Below are positions 8,301 through 16,272 of a DNA stretch of 30,352 nt, piece after piece. The first letter of the stretch is position 1, and each line of letters begins with the position of its first letter. Location of the stretch: contig SLLJ01000436.1 in the NCBI GenBank assembly GCA_007134165.1, forward strand, positions 1 through 30,352. Reading direction: 5' to 3'. Both the position numbers and the translations under genes were made by a program. Origin of the DNA: Nitriliruptoraceae bacterium. GTDB lineage: Bacteria; Actinomycetota; Nitriliruptoria; Nitriliruptorales; Nitriliruptoraceae. Under the pieces are notes generated by a model, which saw only the letters and a list, made by a program, of their open reading frames with translations, did not search any database and was not told the origin of the DNA.

Positions 8301-8861
8301 TCACACCTCCATCAGGTCCTTCTCCTTCTGCTCGAGCAACTCGTCGATACGGGCGACGTGCGCACCGGTGACCTCCTCGAGGCGCTTGCTGGAGCGCTCG
8401 TGCTCGTCCTGCCCGACCTCGCCGTCGTCCTCGAGCTTCTGCATCGCGTCGCGAGCGTGGCGCCGAACGTTGCGCACCGCGATGCGGCCGTCCTCGGCCG
8501 CGCTCTTGGCGAGCTTGATGAACTCGCGGCGGCGCTCCTCGGTGAGCTCGGGGATGATGCAGCGGATCGTGGAACCGTCCGACGAGGGGTTGAGCCCGAG
8601 GTCGGACTCACGGATGGCCTTCTCGATCGCCGACACCGAACCCTTGTCGAAGGGGTGGACCATCAGCATGCGCGGCTCGGGCACGGTGAAGTTGGCCAAC
8701 TGCTGCAGCGGGGTCGGTGTGCCGTAGTAGTTGACCTGCACCCGGTGGAGCAGTTGGGGGTTGGCCCGGCCGGTCCGGATCGCACCGAAGTCCTCGCCGA
8801 CCTTGGCCACCGCCTGGTCCATGCGGTGCTCGGCATCGGCGATGATCGACTTGAGCGTCAT
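8301..8861 (-). CDS. frr: Ribosome recycling factor
   Basis: A 186-residue RRF, which with EF-G splits post-termination ribosomes. It starts TLKSIIADAEHRMDQAV and contains the family motifs FGAIRTGRANP, VNYYGTPTPLQQLAN and the C-terminal long helix KLAKSAAEDGRIAVRNVRRHARD. The length matches the family (185). ATG at 8861 has GAGAGG nine bases upstream; an in-frame GTG at 8870 is an alternative, and a longer upstream reading at 9038 runs inside pyrH and has no homology. The 56-base gap to pyrH contains GGTC-type short repeats and a small hairpin (CCGGT/ACCGG, 8893-8906). Confidence 0.96.
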   Translation of the reverse strand: MTLKSIIADAEHRMDQAVAKVGEDFGAIRTGRANPQLLHRVQVNYYGTPTPLQQLANFTVPEPRMLMVHPFDKGSVSAIEKAIRESDLGLNPSSDGSTIRCIIPELTEERRREFIKLAKSAAEDGRIAVRNVRRHARDAMQKLEDDGEVGQDEHERSSKRLEEVTGAHVARIDELLEQKEKDLMEV

Positions 8862-8917
8862 CGTGGTCACCCTCTCTGGCGGTCGGTCCGGTCCGGTCGG
8901 GACCGGGGGTCGGGTGG

Positions 8918-9658
8918 TCAGGCGACAGGTGCGACCGCGCCGACGAGCGTTCCCACGTCGTCGCCACGCACCACCCGTCGAATGTTGCCTTCGCGCAGCA
9001 GTTCGAAGACCACGATCGGCAGCGCATTGTCCATGCACAGCGAGATCGCGGTCGCGTCCATGACCTTGAGCCCCTGGTTGAGCACATCGAGGAAGTCGAT
9101 GTGCTCGTAGCGCCGCGCATCCGGGTGCAGCTTGGGATCGCGGTCGTACACGCCGTCGACCTGGGTGCCCTTGAGGATCGCGTCCGCGCCGATCTCCAGC
9201 GCCCGCTGCGCCGCGGTCGTGTCGGTGGTGAAGTAGGGCACGCCGAGGCCGGCCGCGAAGATCACGACCCGGCCCTTCTCGAGGTGGCGCACGGCCCGAC
9301 GGCGGATGTAGGGCTCAGCGAACTCGTGCATCGAGATCGCGGTCTGCACCCGGGTCTCCACGCCCGCCTTCTCCAGGGCGTCCTGGAGCGCGAGCGCGTT
9401 GATCGTGGTGGCGAGCATGCCCATGTGATCGGCGCTGGAGCGGTCCATGCCGGTGGCGGCCGGCGAGTTGCCGCGGAAGATGTTGCCGCCTCCGACGACA
9501 ATGCCGAGCTCGGTGCCGTCGGAGCTCTTGAGCTCTGCCACCTCCCCGGCCATCTGCCGGACGATGGTCGCGTCGATCCCACCCTGCACCCGCGGATCGG
9601 AGAACGCCTCGCCCGACAGCTTGAGCAGCACACGGTGGAGGGGAGATCGGGCAGCCAC
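8918..9658 (-). CDS. pyrH: UMP kinase
   Basis: A 246-residue bacterial UMP kinase of the amino-acid-kinase family, which phosphorylates UMP to UDP. Motifs seen: VLLKLSGEAF at the N-terminus, GIVVGGGNIFRG, DRSSADHMGMLATTINALAL, GTQVDGVYDRDP and VMDATAISLCMDNALPIVVF. The start is GTG at 9658 with only a loose AAGGCG upstream. A TAGCAT hexamer about 40 bases upstream could be its -10 box. The pyrH-frr-cdsA-rlmN-dxr-rseP-ispG order suggests that this is the first gene of the unit, separated from tsf by 89 bases. Confidence 0.97.
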   Translation of the reverse strand: MAARSPLHRVLLKLSGEAFSDPRVQGGIDATIVRQMAGEVAELKSSDGTELGIVVGGGNIFRGNSPAATGMDRSSADHMGMLATTINALALQDALEKAGVETRVQTAISMHEFAEPYIRRRAVRHLEKGRVVIFAAGLGVPYFTTDTTAAQRALEIGADAILKGTQVDGVYDRDPKLHPDARRYEHIDFLDVLNQGLKVMDATAISLCMDNALPIVVFELLREGNIRRVVRGDDVGTLVGAVAPVA

Positions 9659-9697
9659 GAGCAGCTCGCCTTGGGTCGTCGTCGTCGGGTCGCGACG

Positions 9698-9703
9698 ATG
9701 CTA
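9698..9703 (-). promoter_or_regulatory. Candidate -10 box of the pyrH operon
   Basis: Reads TAGCAT on the minus strand within GGCTAGCATC, 39 bases before the pyrH GTG. The same GGCTAGCAT string precedes the coiled-coil gene at 29708. No TTGAC-like -35 is visible at normal spacing; the region there is the GC-rich hairpin at 9710-9735. Confidence 0.35.
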
Positions 9704-9709
9704 GCCGTC

Positions 9710-9735
9710 CCGGGGCCCGCAGGGCCGGACCCCGG
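9710..9735 (-). terminator. GC-rich hairpin between tsf and pyrH
   Basis: The arms CCGGGG (9710-9715) and CCCCGG (9730-9735) are complementary, with an inner CCC/GGG pairing and a bulge. It lies just after the tsf stop and could end rpsB-tsf transcription, but there is no T-run after it. A U-less terminator or partial read-through into pyrH are both possible. Confidence 0.35.
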
Positions 9736-9747
9736 TCGTCCTCGGCG

Positions 9748-10359
9748 TCAGGCGCCGACCTCGAAGCGGCTGAAGCGGGCCACCTCGATCTTCTCGCCGA
9801 GCACCGCCTGCACCTCGCTGATGCGGGCCGCAACGGTCTTGTCGGGGTCGAGCACGAAGGGCTGGTCGAGCAGCACCCAGTCGGCGAGCACCTTGTTGAC
9901 CTTGCCCTCGATGATGCGCTCGACGATCTTCTCGGGCTTGCCCTGCTCGACGGCCTCCTTGCGGGCGAAGTCCCGCTCCTTGTCGAGCATCGCCGGATCG
10001 ACCTGCTCGGCGCTGACCACCAACGGCTTGCTCGCCGCGATGTGCAGGGCCAGTTCGCGGGCGAGCTCGGCGAAGGCGTCGCCCTTGGCGACGAAGTCCG
10101 TCTCGCACGCCAGTTGCAGCAGCACTCCGACCTTGGGGGGCAGGCCCGGGGTCGGCGCGTGCAGGTAGCTGTGCACCAGTCCCTCCGAGGCGGTGCGCTC
10201 GGCGACGCGTGCGTCCATCTTCGCGCCGGTGCGCTCACGCACCAGCTCCGCGGCCTTGTCCAGATCGCCGTCGGCGTCGACCAGGGCCTTCTTGCAGGCC
10301 ATCATGGGAGCGTTGGTCAGCTCCCGCAGTTCCTTGACTTGGGCAGCAGTGATCGCCAC
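9748..10359 (-). CDS. tsf: Elongation factor Ts
   Basis: A 203-residue EF-Ts, the guanine nucleotide exchange factor for EF-Tu. The N-terminal UBA-like domain reads ITAAQVKELRELTNAPMMACKKAL. The core has LQLACETDFVAKGDAF, where the TDFVA motif contacts EF-Tu, and the C-terminal helices contain KIVERIIEGKVNK. It belongs to the short class of about 200 residues that lacks the second core repeat. GTG at 10359 follows AAGGAG with seven bases of spacing. It is 42 bases downstream of rpsB, the usual rpsB-tsf pair. Confidence 0.97.
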   Translation of the reverse strand: MAITAAQVKELRELTNAPMMACKKALVDADGDLDKAAELVRERTGAKMDARVAERTASEGLVHSYLHAPTPGLPPKVGVLLQLACETDFVAKGDAFAELARELALHIAASKPLVVSAEQVDPAMLDKERDFARKEAVEQGKPEKIVERIIEGKVNKVLADWVLLDQPFVLDPDKTVAARISEVQAVLGEKIEVARFSRFEVGA

Positions 10360-10401
10360 AGGTGTGCTCCTTCACGGCAGAGGGCTGGAGGGCGGGTCGG
10401 C

Positions 10402-11343
10402 TCAGCCGTCGCTGGGCGCGGCAGTGTCGTCCTCGGGGGCCGGCGCTGCCGCCGGTGGCGGGGTCACCGGACGGGGGTTGGCCGGCTCGCTGGGCGCGGT
10501 CGGCTCGCCGGCGGCCCGGCTGGCCTGCTCGGCGGCCTGCTGGCGTTCGAGCTCCACCTCCCACTCGGCCTTGGGCTCGGACGCGCCGAGCCCGCCGCCT
10601 GCCGACTGCGCCGCCTGCAGCGCCTGGACCCGAAGCTCCTCGTCGGGGGAGCGTGAGGCCCGCAGCAGCAGCCCGTCGGCAACCGCGTCGGCGATGATCC
10701 GGGTCAGCAGCGCCGAGGCGCGGATGGCGTCGTCGTTGCCCGGGATCGGGTACTGCACGAGGTCCGGGTCACAGTTGGTGTCGAGGATGCCGATGACCGG
10801 GATCTTGAGCTTGTTGGCCTCGTCCACCGCGATGCGCTCGATGACGGTGTCCACGATCCAAACGGCCTCGGGCAGCTTGGCCATCTTGCGGATGCCACCG
10901 AGGTTGGTCTGCAGCTTGGCGTGCTCGCGGTTGAGCTGCAGGACCTCCTTCTTGGGCAGCAGCTCGAAGGTCCCCGAGGCCTCCATCGCCTCGAGTTCCT
11001 TGAGCCGGCCGATACGGCCCTTCATGGTCTGGAAGTTGGTGAGCATCCCGCCCATCCACCGTTCGGTGACGTAGGGCATACCCACCCGCTGGGCCTGCCA
11101 CTCGATGGTCTCGCGGGCCTGCTTCTTGGTACCGACGAACAGCACGCTGCCGCCATTGCCCACCAGGTCGCGGGTGAAGGTGTAGGCGCGTTCGATCGCG
11201 CGGAAGGTCTGCCGCAGGTCGATGACGTGGATGCCGCCCCGCTCGGCGTAGATGTAGGGGCGCATCTTGGGGTTCCAGCGGCGGGTCTGGTGGCCGAAGT
11301 GGACACCAGCCTCGAGCAGTTGTCGCATGGTGACGACCGCCAT
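10402..11343 (-). CDS. rpsB: 30S ribosomal protein S2 with long C-terminal tail
   Basis: A 313-residue S2. The conserved part is residues 1 to about 230: LLEAGVHFGHQTRRWNPKM, LFVGTKKQARETI, RWMGGMLTNFQTM, and VDTVIERIAVDEANKLKIPVIGILDTNCDP. It binds the 30S platform/head junction and is needed for docking of S1 or mRNA. The last 75-80 residues form an Ala/Pro/Glu-rich low-complexity tail that is not part of the family core; tails occur in other Actinomycetota S2 proteins but this one is long. ATG at 11343 has GAGAGGA six bases upstream. The gene has a long structured leader. Confidence 0.97.
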   Translation of the reverse strand: MAVVTMRQLLEAGVHFGHQTRRWNPKMRPYIYAERGGIHVIDLRQTFRAIERAYTFTRDLVGNGGSVLFVGTKKQARETIEWQAQRVGMPYVTERWMGGMLTNFQTMKGRIGRLKELEAMEASGTFELLPKKEVLQLNREHAKLQTNLGGIRKMAKLPEAVWIVDTVIERIAVDEANKLKIPVIGILDTNCDPDLVQYPIPGNDDAIRASALLTRIIADAVADGLLLRASRSPDEELRVQALQAAQSAGGGLGASEPKAEWEVELERQQAAEQASRAAGEPTAPSEPANPRPVTPPPAAAPAPEDDTAAPSDG

Positions 11344-11528
11344 GATCGGTCCTCTCGTGGGTTCGGTTCGAGCCTCCGCGCGCCTCGTCCGGGGACCGGG
11401 CCGGCCGAAGACCGGCGCGAGTGCGGCCCACCCTGCCAGGTTCGCAGGGCACCGGGGCCGCCCGTCAGCGCGCGTGTGGAGTCGCGTAGCGTCGGGCCCG
11501 CCGCTGCCGGCGGGCCCATGGTGCGATG
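11344..11528 (-). promoter_or_regulatory. Structured 5' leader of rpsB-tsf
   Basis: If transcription starts just after the TACCCT box at 11529-11534, the rpsB mRNA has a leader of about 178 bases. Three hairpins are visible: a perfect ten-base-pair stem with a four-base loop at 11494-11517, a six-base-pair stem (CCCTGC/GCAGGG, seven-base loop) at 11431-11449, and a five-base-pair stem (GCCGG/CCGGC) at 11400-11416. Autoregulation by S2 is known in other bacteria, so such a role is plausible here, but it is inference. The first hairpin could instead be a U-less terminator of the upstream M23/lipase gene. Confidence 0.4.
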
Positions 11529-11534
11529 AGGGTA
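11529..11534 (-). promoter_or_regulatory. Candidate -10 box of rpsB-tsf
   Basis: TACCCT on the minus strand, 186 bases before the rpsB start and just after the end of the upstream gene. It fits the actinobacterial TANNNT consensus. No good -35 is visible. The same TACCCT occurs before ffh and DUF2469. Confidence 0.35.
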
Positions 11535-11577
11535 GCCCGCGGCCACCTCGACCGCCGAGCCCGACCGGACGGTGGCG

Positions 11578-13131
11578 TCAGCGGCGCCGTCCCGTCCACC
11601 ACCCGTGCAACGCGGTGAGCTGGGCCAGGGTCTGCAGGACGTCGCCGACCTGCTCGGAGGCGGCCTGGGCCAGACTACCCGAGGAGGTCACGACCGGCTC
11701 GCCTGCCAGGAAGTCCCAGATCACTTCACGGACCGCCTCGGTTTCCAGCACGCTGCTGTGGCCACCGGGCAGCACCACCGGCTCGGAGCCCGCGGGCAGC
11801 TGTGCCGCGTAGGCACCGACCACCAGGTCGTGGGACCCCGCCACGGTCAGCACCTGGGTGCCGGTCGCCAGCGGTCCGGCTCCGTCGGTGCGCAGCGCCT
11901 CACCCCAGCCAGCGGCCAGCGCCTCGAGCAGCGACGAGCCGGGCGCGAGCTGCTCGATGGCGGGCGCGTCGAGCGGGAGCCGGGCCAGCGGACCCTGGTG
12001 TCCCGAGGCCTGCAGGTCCCGCTGCAGGCCGGAGAGCCAGGCCAACGCCTGGTGGTTGTCGAGTGCCTCCGCCAGCGAGGCGGCGTCCGAGCCCTGCAGT
12101 GGCGAGGCCACCGTCACCACGTGACCGATCTGCGGCAGGGTCGGGTCGTAGGGGTCGTGGTAGACGAGCAGATACCACAGGGAAACGACACCACCCATGC
12201 TGTGCCCGAGCAGATCGACCGGCCGACCCGGCTCGCGGGCGTGCTGCGCTCGCAACTGCTCGGCGAGCAGCCGAGCGGCCCGATCGACCCCATCCCAGGT
12301 GTGCTCGGGCCCGTAGGGGGCCTGGTCCCGGCGCGGGTCGTCGCGGTCGCCTCCCGCGTCCGGATCGCGACCTGCGTAGGACCACGCGGTGACGCTGTCG
12401 GGTGCGTAGCCGAGGTGGGCGGCATCGAGCACCGTGCGCTCGCTCGAGGAACCGAGCCCTGGCAGCAGCACGAGGTGGTTGGGGTTGGGGGCGACGGCGT
12501 AGCCGGGTGCCTGCGCCACCGGACTGGAGGGCACCCAGAAGCTGCCGCCCGGATAGGGATCGTAGGGCGTGACCGCCGGCTCGGCGCCGCCCCAGGCACC
12601 GGGCCCGACCAGTGAGGGACGCCCCGGGGGCGGATCCAGCAGCGTGAGCGGGTCGAAGTAGGCACCGGCGCGCCGGGCACCCCAGTGCAGGCCATGATCG
12701 GCGCCGCCGTGCCCGTGGCCGCCGGCAGCGAGCCGTCCGAGCACCGTTCCGCCGGCGAGTTGGGCACCGGCCGACACGCGCCGTGCCGTCAGCGGCCCGT
12801 AGCTGGTCACGACCCCGTCGGCGTGCTCCACCGACACCCACACCGTGCCGGCCACGGAGCCGGCATGACGAACGCGTCCGGCGGCCGCGGTACGGACCAC
12901 GTCCCCGGGCGTGGCCCCGAAGTCCACGCCGCGGTGACCAGCACCGAACCGGGAGGCCGGTGCCTGGTAGGCCCGCACGACGGCGTCGGGCACCGGTCGG
13001 CGGTACTCGACCCGGGTGGGAACCACCGGAGGATCCGCGTGCGCCGGCAGCGGCACCAGGAGCACAGCGAGCACCAGCAGGACCAGGGCCCGGTGGCGGG
13101 ACACGCAGCGGGCGGGGGACGGGGCAGGCAC
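11578..13131 (-). CDS. Secreted fusion: degenerate M23 (LytM-like) domain plus alpha/beta hydrolase (lipase-like)
   Basis: A 517-residue exported protein. A signal peptide occupies residues 1-32 (hydrophobic core about 15-29, AHA cleavage site). An M23 domain spans about 45-165 with H66 and D70 of HRGVDFG and H149 of GLHWG; the first residue of the usual HxH is Gly147, so zinc hydrolysis may be lost. A Pro/Gly-rich linker (about 166-215) leads to an alpha/beta hydrolase with GHSMGG (Ser311), a likely Asp435 in SHDLVVG and His458 in GGHSSVL, a complete triad. M23-like proteins upstream of rpsB are common in Actinomycetota, but this lipase fusion is unusual. It might bind the cell wall through the M23 part and cleave an ester there. 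GTG at 13131 follows GGAGGAAGG. Confidence 0.85.
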   Translation of the reverse strand: MPAPSPARCVSRHRALVLLVLAVLLVPLPAHADPPVVPTRVEYRRPVPDAVVRAYQAPASRFGAGHRGVDFGATPGDVVRTAAAGRVRHAGSVAGTVWVSVEHADGVVTSYGPLTARRVSAGAQLAGGTVLGRLAAGGHGHGGADHGLHWGARRAGAYFDPLTLLDPPPGRPSLVGPGAWGGAEPAVTPYDPYPGGSFWVPSSPVAQAPGYAVAPNPNHLVLLPGLGSSSERTVLDAAHLGYAPDSVTAWSYAGRDPDAGGDRDDPRRDQAPYGPEHTWDGVDRAARLLAEQLRAQHAREPGRPVDLLGHSMGGVVSLWYLLVYHDPYDPTLPQIGHVVTVASPLQGSDAASLAEALDNHQALAWLSGLQRDLQASGHQGPLARLPLDAPAIEQLAPGSSLLEALAAGWGEALRTDGAGPLATGTQVLTVAGSHDLVVGAYAAQLPAGSEPVVLPGGHSSVLETEAVREVIWDFLAGEPVVTSSGSLAQAASEQVGDVLQTLAQLTALHGWWTGRRR

Positions 13132-13169
13132 GGACGGGGCCTTCCTCCGCCCCCGGAGGTCGAGACCTC

Positions 13170-13194
13170 AGCCTACCCACGGTCCGATCCGGAC
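13170..13194 (-). promoter_or_regulatory. Candidate promoter region of the M23/lipase gene
   Basis: TAGGCT (13170-13175) is a TANNNT-type -10 box 39 bases before the GTG start. Just upstream, at 13182-13194, is the small palindrome GTCCG-ATC-CGGAC, which could be an operator or chance in GC-rich DNA. No -35 consensus is seen. Confidence 0.3.
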
Positions 13195-13228
13195 TCCACC
13201 GCGCCCGGCTCGTGACGGTGGACGACCG

Positions 13229-13258
13229 GGCCGGAAGGTTCGGCCAGAAGGTTCAGCC
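13229..13258 (-). repeat. Near-perfect tandem 12-mer and small hairpin at the whiG stop
   Basis: GAAGGTTCGGCC at 13234-13245 is repeated as GAAGGTTCAGCC at 13247-13258, spanning the whiG stop codon. The first copy is flanked by GGCCG (13229-13233) and CGGCC (13241-13245), giving a five-base-pair hairpin just past the stop. It may end the comM-dprA-xerC-whiG unit, but it is short and lacks a T-run. Confidence 0.35.
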
Positions 13259-14014
13259 GCGACTTCGCTCGAGCAGCTTGACCCGCAGCGCCATGACCGC
13301 CTTGGTGTGGATCTGGCAGATGCGCGACTCGGTGACGCCGAGCACCTCGCCGACCTGGGCGAGGGTCATGCCCTCGAAGTAGTACAGGCCGAGGACCATC
13401 TGCTCACGCTCGGTGAGCCGGACGATCATTTCCCGCAGCAGCGCCTTGGTCGCGGCATCGTCGACCGACTCCTCGGGGAGCACCGCCGTGAGGTCCTGGA
13501 GGGTCTCGACCAGCGGGATGCGGTCCCCGTCGCCAACGTGCAGCGTCTCGTCGAGGGCGGCCACCGAGGTCATGGCCATGCGCGCCAGAGCATCCTGGAG
13601 CTCACTGACCTCGAGGTCGAGTTCCTCGGCCAACTCCTCGTCGGTGGGGGAACGTCCCCGCAGGTGCACCAGGTGCTGGATCGCCGCCTCGATCTTGCGC
13701 GCCTGGGAGCGCACCGAACGCGGCACCCAGTCCACGGCGCGCAACTCGTCGATGATCGAGCCGCGGATCCGGGTCACCGCGTAGGTCTCGAACTTGACGC
13801 CCCGCCCCGGATCGAACTTCTCGATGGCGTCCATCAGGCCAAAGACGCCATAGGACACGAGGTCGGCGTGATCCACGCTGGACGGCATCCCCACACCGAC
13901 CCGGCCCGCCACGTACTTGACCAGCGGCGCATAGTGAAGGATGAGCTGCTCGCGGACCTCGGGATCACGGGCGTCGGCGTAGCGCCCCCACAACGCCCGG
14001 ACCTCCCGATCCAC
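13253..14014 (-). CDS. whiG: RNA polymerase sigma factor, WhiG/FliA (sigma-28) family
   Basis: A 253-residue group 3 sigma factor. Region 2 contains LVKYVAGRVGVGMPSSVDHADLVSYGVFGLMDAIEKFDP and KFETYAVTRIRGSIIDELR; the link DWVPRSVR is typical of FliA/WhiG; region 3 follows; region 4 has LTEREQMVLGLYYFEGMTLAQVGEVLGVTESRICQIH. In Streptomyces WhiG controls sporulation and in flagellated bacteria FliA controls late flagellar genes; the window does not show which applies. GTG at 14014 has GGAGGAA with a three-to-five-base spacing. It follows xerC by 36 bases and looks like the last gene of the yraN-comM-dprA-xerC unit. The symbol is by family and position. Confidence 0.88.
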   Translation of the reverse strand: MDREVRALWGRYADARDPEVREQLILHYAPLVKYVAGRVGVGMPSSVDHADLVSYGVFGLMDAIEKFDPGRGVKFETYAVTRIRGSIIDELRAVDWVPRSVRSQARKIEAAIQHLVHLRGRSPTDEELAEELDLEVSELQDALARMAMTSVAALDETLHVGDGDRIPLVETLQDLTAVLPEESVDDAATKALLREMIVRLTEREQMVLGLYYFEGMTLAQVGEVLGVTESRICQIHTKAVMALRVKLLERSRG

Positions 14015-14050
14015 CGGTTCCTCCGTTCTGGTTGCCCATCCTGTTGTCGA

Positions 14051-15031
14051 TCATGGCATCTCGGCCTCGTCCCGAGGCGCCCCTGGCCGGTCCCGCCGCG
14101 CGCGGGGGTGCGACCGGGCATGTACTTCGATCAGTCGGCCACGAGACAGGTGGGTGTAGCGCTGGGTGGTGATCAACGACGCGTGCCCGAGCAGTTCCTG
14201 GACCATCCGCAGGTCCGCACCGCCCTCGAGAAGGTGCGTGGCCGCCGAGTGACGCAGGGTGTGGGGGGTGACCCGGCCGATACCGGCGGTACGGGCCGCG
14301 CGCTCGACCGCGGTGCGCGCATCCCGGGTCCCGAGCCGTCCTCCGCGCGCCCCGAGCAGCACGGCCGGCGGACTGTCCGGGACTACCAGCTGCGGCCGGG
14401 CCCGGTCGAGGTAGCGTCCCAGCGCCCGACGGGCCGGCGCACCCAACGGCACGATGCGGGAACGTTCGCCCTTGCCGGTCAGTTGCGCCTGGCTCTGCTC
14501 GAGATCGAGGTCCGAGAGATCGAGCCGGCAGGCCTCCGCGACCCGGGCCCCGCTGGCGTACAGCAGCTCGAGCAGGGCCAGGTCGCGCAGGCCCACCGGC
14601 TGGGAGCTATCAGGCGCCGCGAGCAGCCGCTCGACCTCGTCGAGGCGCAGCACCCGGGGCAGGTGCCGGCCGGTGCGCGGAGCGACCAGCAGGGCCGCGG
14701 GGTCGGACGCGATCACCCCACGACGCACCAGCAGCGCGAACCACCCCCGCAGTGAGGACGAACGCCGCGCGATCGTCGTGCGCGCGTAGCCCTGGGCATC
14801 GAGCTCGGCCAGGTACCGGCGCAGCACGCGCAGATCGACCTGCCCGGGATGCCTCAGGCCGCGTGCCTGACACCGCACCGCGAAGGCGGAGGCGTCCCGA
14901 CGGTAGGCGGCCACGGTGTGGGGGCTGCGTCCGCGCTCGAACTGCAGATGCTCCACGAGCAGATCGACCGCACTGGCCCAGGCGGACGACAGCTCAGGGG
15001 CGGGGGTCCTGCCCCCGGCCTCGTTGCTCAC
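14051..15031 (-). CDS. xerC: Tyrosine recombinase XerC
   Basis: A 326-residue tyrosine recombinase of the XerC/D type that resolves chromosome dimers at dif with FtsK. The N-terminal SAM-like core-binding domain contains FERGRSPHTVAAYRRD. The catalytic set is complete: R163 (SGARVAE), K187 (TGKGERS), H257 and R260 (HTLRHSAATHLL), H283 (LGHASLITTQ) and nucleophile Y292 (RYTHL). It is housekeeping in context rather than a phage integrase: it sits between dprA and whiG with a four-base overlap (GTGA) to dprA. The last 25 residues, after the active site, are a basic Arg/Pro-rich tail. Confidence 0.92.
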   Translation of the reverse strand: MSNEAGGRTPAPELSSAWASAVDLLVEHLQFERGRSPHTVAAYRRDASAFAVRCQARGLRHPGQVDLRVLRRYLAELDAQGYARTTIARRSSSLRGWFALLVRRGVIASDPAALLVAPRTGRHLPRVLRLDEVERLLAAPDSSQPVGLRDLALLELLYASGARVAEACRLDLSDLDLEQSQAQLTGKGERSRIVPLGAPARRALGRYLDRARPQLVVPDSPPAVLLGARGGRLGTRDARTAVERAARTAGIGRVTPHTLRHSAATHLLEGGADLRMVQELLGHASLITTQRYTHLSRGRLIEVHARSHPRARRDRPGAPRDEAEMP

Positions 15032-16272
15032 CCACGCTCCTCGGGCATGCCACTCGGGTCTCCGTGCCGACCAGCGTTCTCTCCGGGGGTCGTGCTGTCA
15101 AGCCGTGCGCGGACCTCGGGGGTGGGAGCGCGGCGCAGCCGCAGCCCATCGGGGCCTTCGGCCAGGACCCCGCACACCCGTGCGCGGGTGACGGCCGCCA
15201 GCAGCAGGCCCGTGGGCTGGCGGCTGCGGCGGGCCAACAGCTCGAGCGGTACCGGCCGGGGCCAGGCGGCGACGAGGACCGCACGCACTTCGGGAGGCAG
15301 GCCGCCGTCGTCGACCGGAACCTGGCCAGCGGGAGCCAGTGCGTCGCCGGTCGGCGCCCCCCCGACGGCTGCGAGCAGGTCGGCAGGGCCGGTGCAGGGG
15401 GCCGCCCCCTCGCTCAGCAGGCGGTGGGGAGCCGACGAGCCCGGGGCACGCACGTCGCCGGGAACCGCCAGCACCGGCAGCCCGCGCTCGACGGCGACAC
15501 CGGCGGTCAGCAACGACCCGGAGCGCTCACCACCCTCGACCACAACGACCGCATCGGCGAGACCCGCCACCACGCGGTTGCGGGCACGCACGTGCGCGGG
15601 GATCGGCGGCTGCCACGGCAGCAGTTCGCTGACCAGTGCCCCGCCGTGCTCGACGATCCGGTCGAACAGCCCGCCGGCCCGCGCGTGCGGTCGGGGGTAG
15701 ACGATGCCGTGACCACAGCCGAGCACGACCGTCGTCGCACCCGGGCCCTCGAGGGCCGCAGCGTGCGCGGCGGCATCCACCCCGAGGGCTCCGCCGGAGA
15801 CCACCGACACCCCGGCGCCGGAGGCAGCCTCGGCCAGCCAGGCGGCGATCCCGGTGCCGTACCCGGTGGCGCGGCGCGCCCCGACCACCGCCACCGTCGG
15901 ACGGGCAGCAGGCAGGGTCCCGCGCCAGGCGAGCAGCGCAGGAGCGTCGAGCAGGGGCCAGCCGGCCGCCAGCCGCGCTGGGTACGCCGGGTCGCCGACC
16001 ACGGCCACGCGCACCCCGAGCGTCCGCCAGCGGTGTGCGAGATCCACCAGCGTGTCGCCGAGTGCGGGGTCGGGCGCACCGACCACGGCGGCGAGCACCT
16101 CGGCCGGTCGCCCACCGTCGCGCTCGGCGACCTGCGCCGCTCGGCGCCGCAGCGCCACCGGAGTGCGGCGCGGGGGCAGCAGCCAGGCGAGGACCCCGGC
16201 GACGGCCCTCGGATCGCTGCCGTCGGCCACCACCGGCCCGAACGCCCGCGCGAGCGCCGCCGCGAGGTTCAC
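15028..16272 (-). CDS. dprA: DNA-processing protein DprA (Smf)
   Basis: A 414-residue DprA, which binds incoming single-stranded DNA and loads RecA during transformation. The Rossmann-like core has VAVVGARRATGYGTGIAAWLA, VVSGGALGVDAAAHAAAL, VLGCGHGIVYPRPH and VVEGGERSGSLLTAGVAVERGLPVLAVPGDV. A C-terminal winged-helix-like segment (about 325-385) and a short charged tail follow. GTG at 16272 overlaps the comM stop, and its own stop overlaps the xerC start (both GTGA). With comM and yraN it forms the widespread DNA-processing cluster; whether the organism is naturally competent cannot be told from it. Confidence 0.95.
   Translation of the reverse strand: MNLAAALARAFGPVVADGSDPRAVAGVLAWLLPPRRTPVALRRRAAQVAERDGGRPAEVLAAVVGAPDPALGDTLVDLAHRWRTLGVRVAVVGDPAYPARLAAGWPLLDAPALLAWRGTLPAARPTVAVVGARRATGYGTGIAAWLAEAASGAGVSVVSGGALGVDAAAHAAALEGPGATTVVLGCGHGIVYPRPHARAGGLFDRIVEHGGALVSELLPWQPPIPAHVRARNRVVAGLADAVVVVEGGERSGSLLTAGVAVERGLPVLAVPGDVRAPGSSAPHRLLSEGAAPCTGPADLLAAVGGAPTGDALAPAGQVPVDDGGLPPEVRAVLVAAWPRPVPLELLARRSRQPTGLLLAAVTRARVCGVLAEGPDGLRLRRAPTPEVRARLDSTTPGENAGRHGDPSGMPEERG

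Noticed and set aside
11487..11520. Plus-strand TAGCGTCGGG box as a promoter
   Set aside because: The box resembles those of rnhB and yraN, but the following ATG at 11518 hits a stop after three codons and no plus-strand gene follows.
14051..15031. Phage-type integrase and attachment site
   Set aside because: The recombinase matches XerC and overlaps dprA in a conserved housekeeping cluster; no tRNA, direct repeat or phage gene is nearby.
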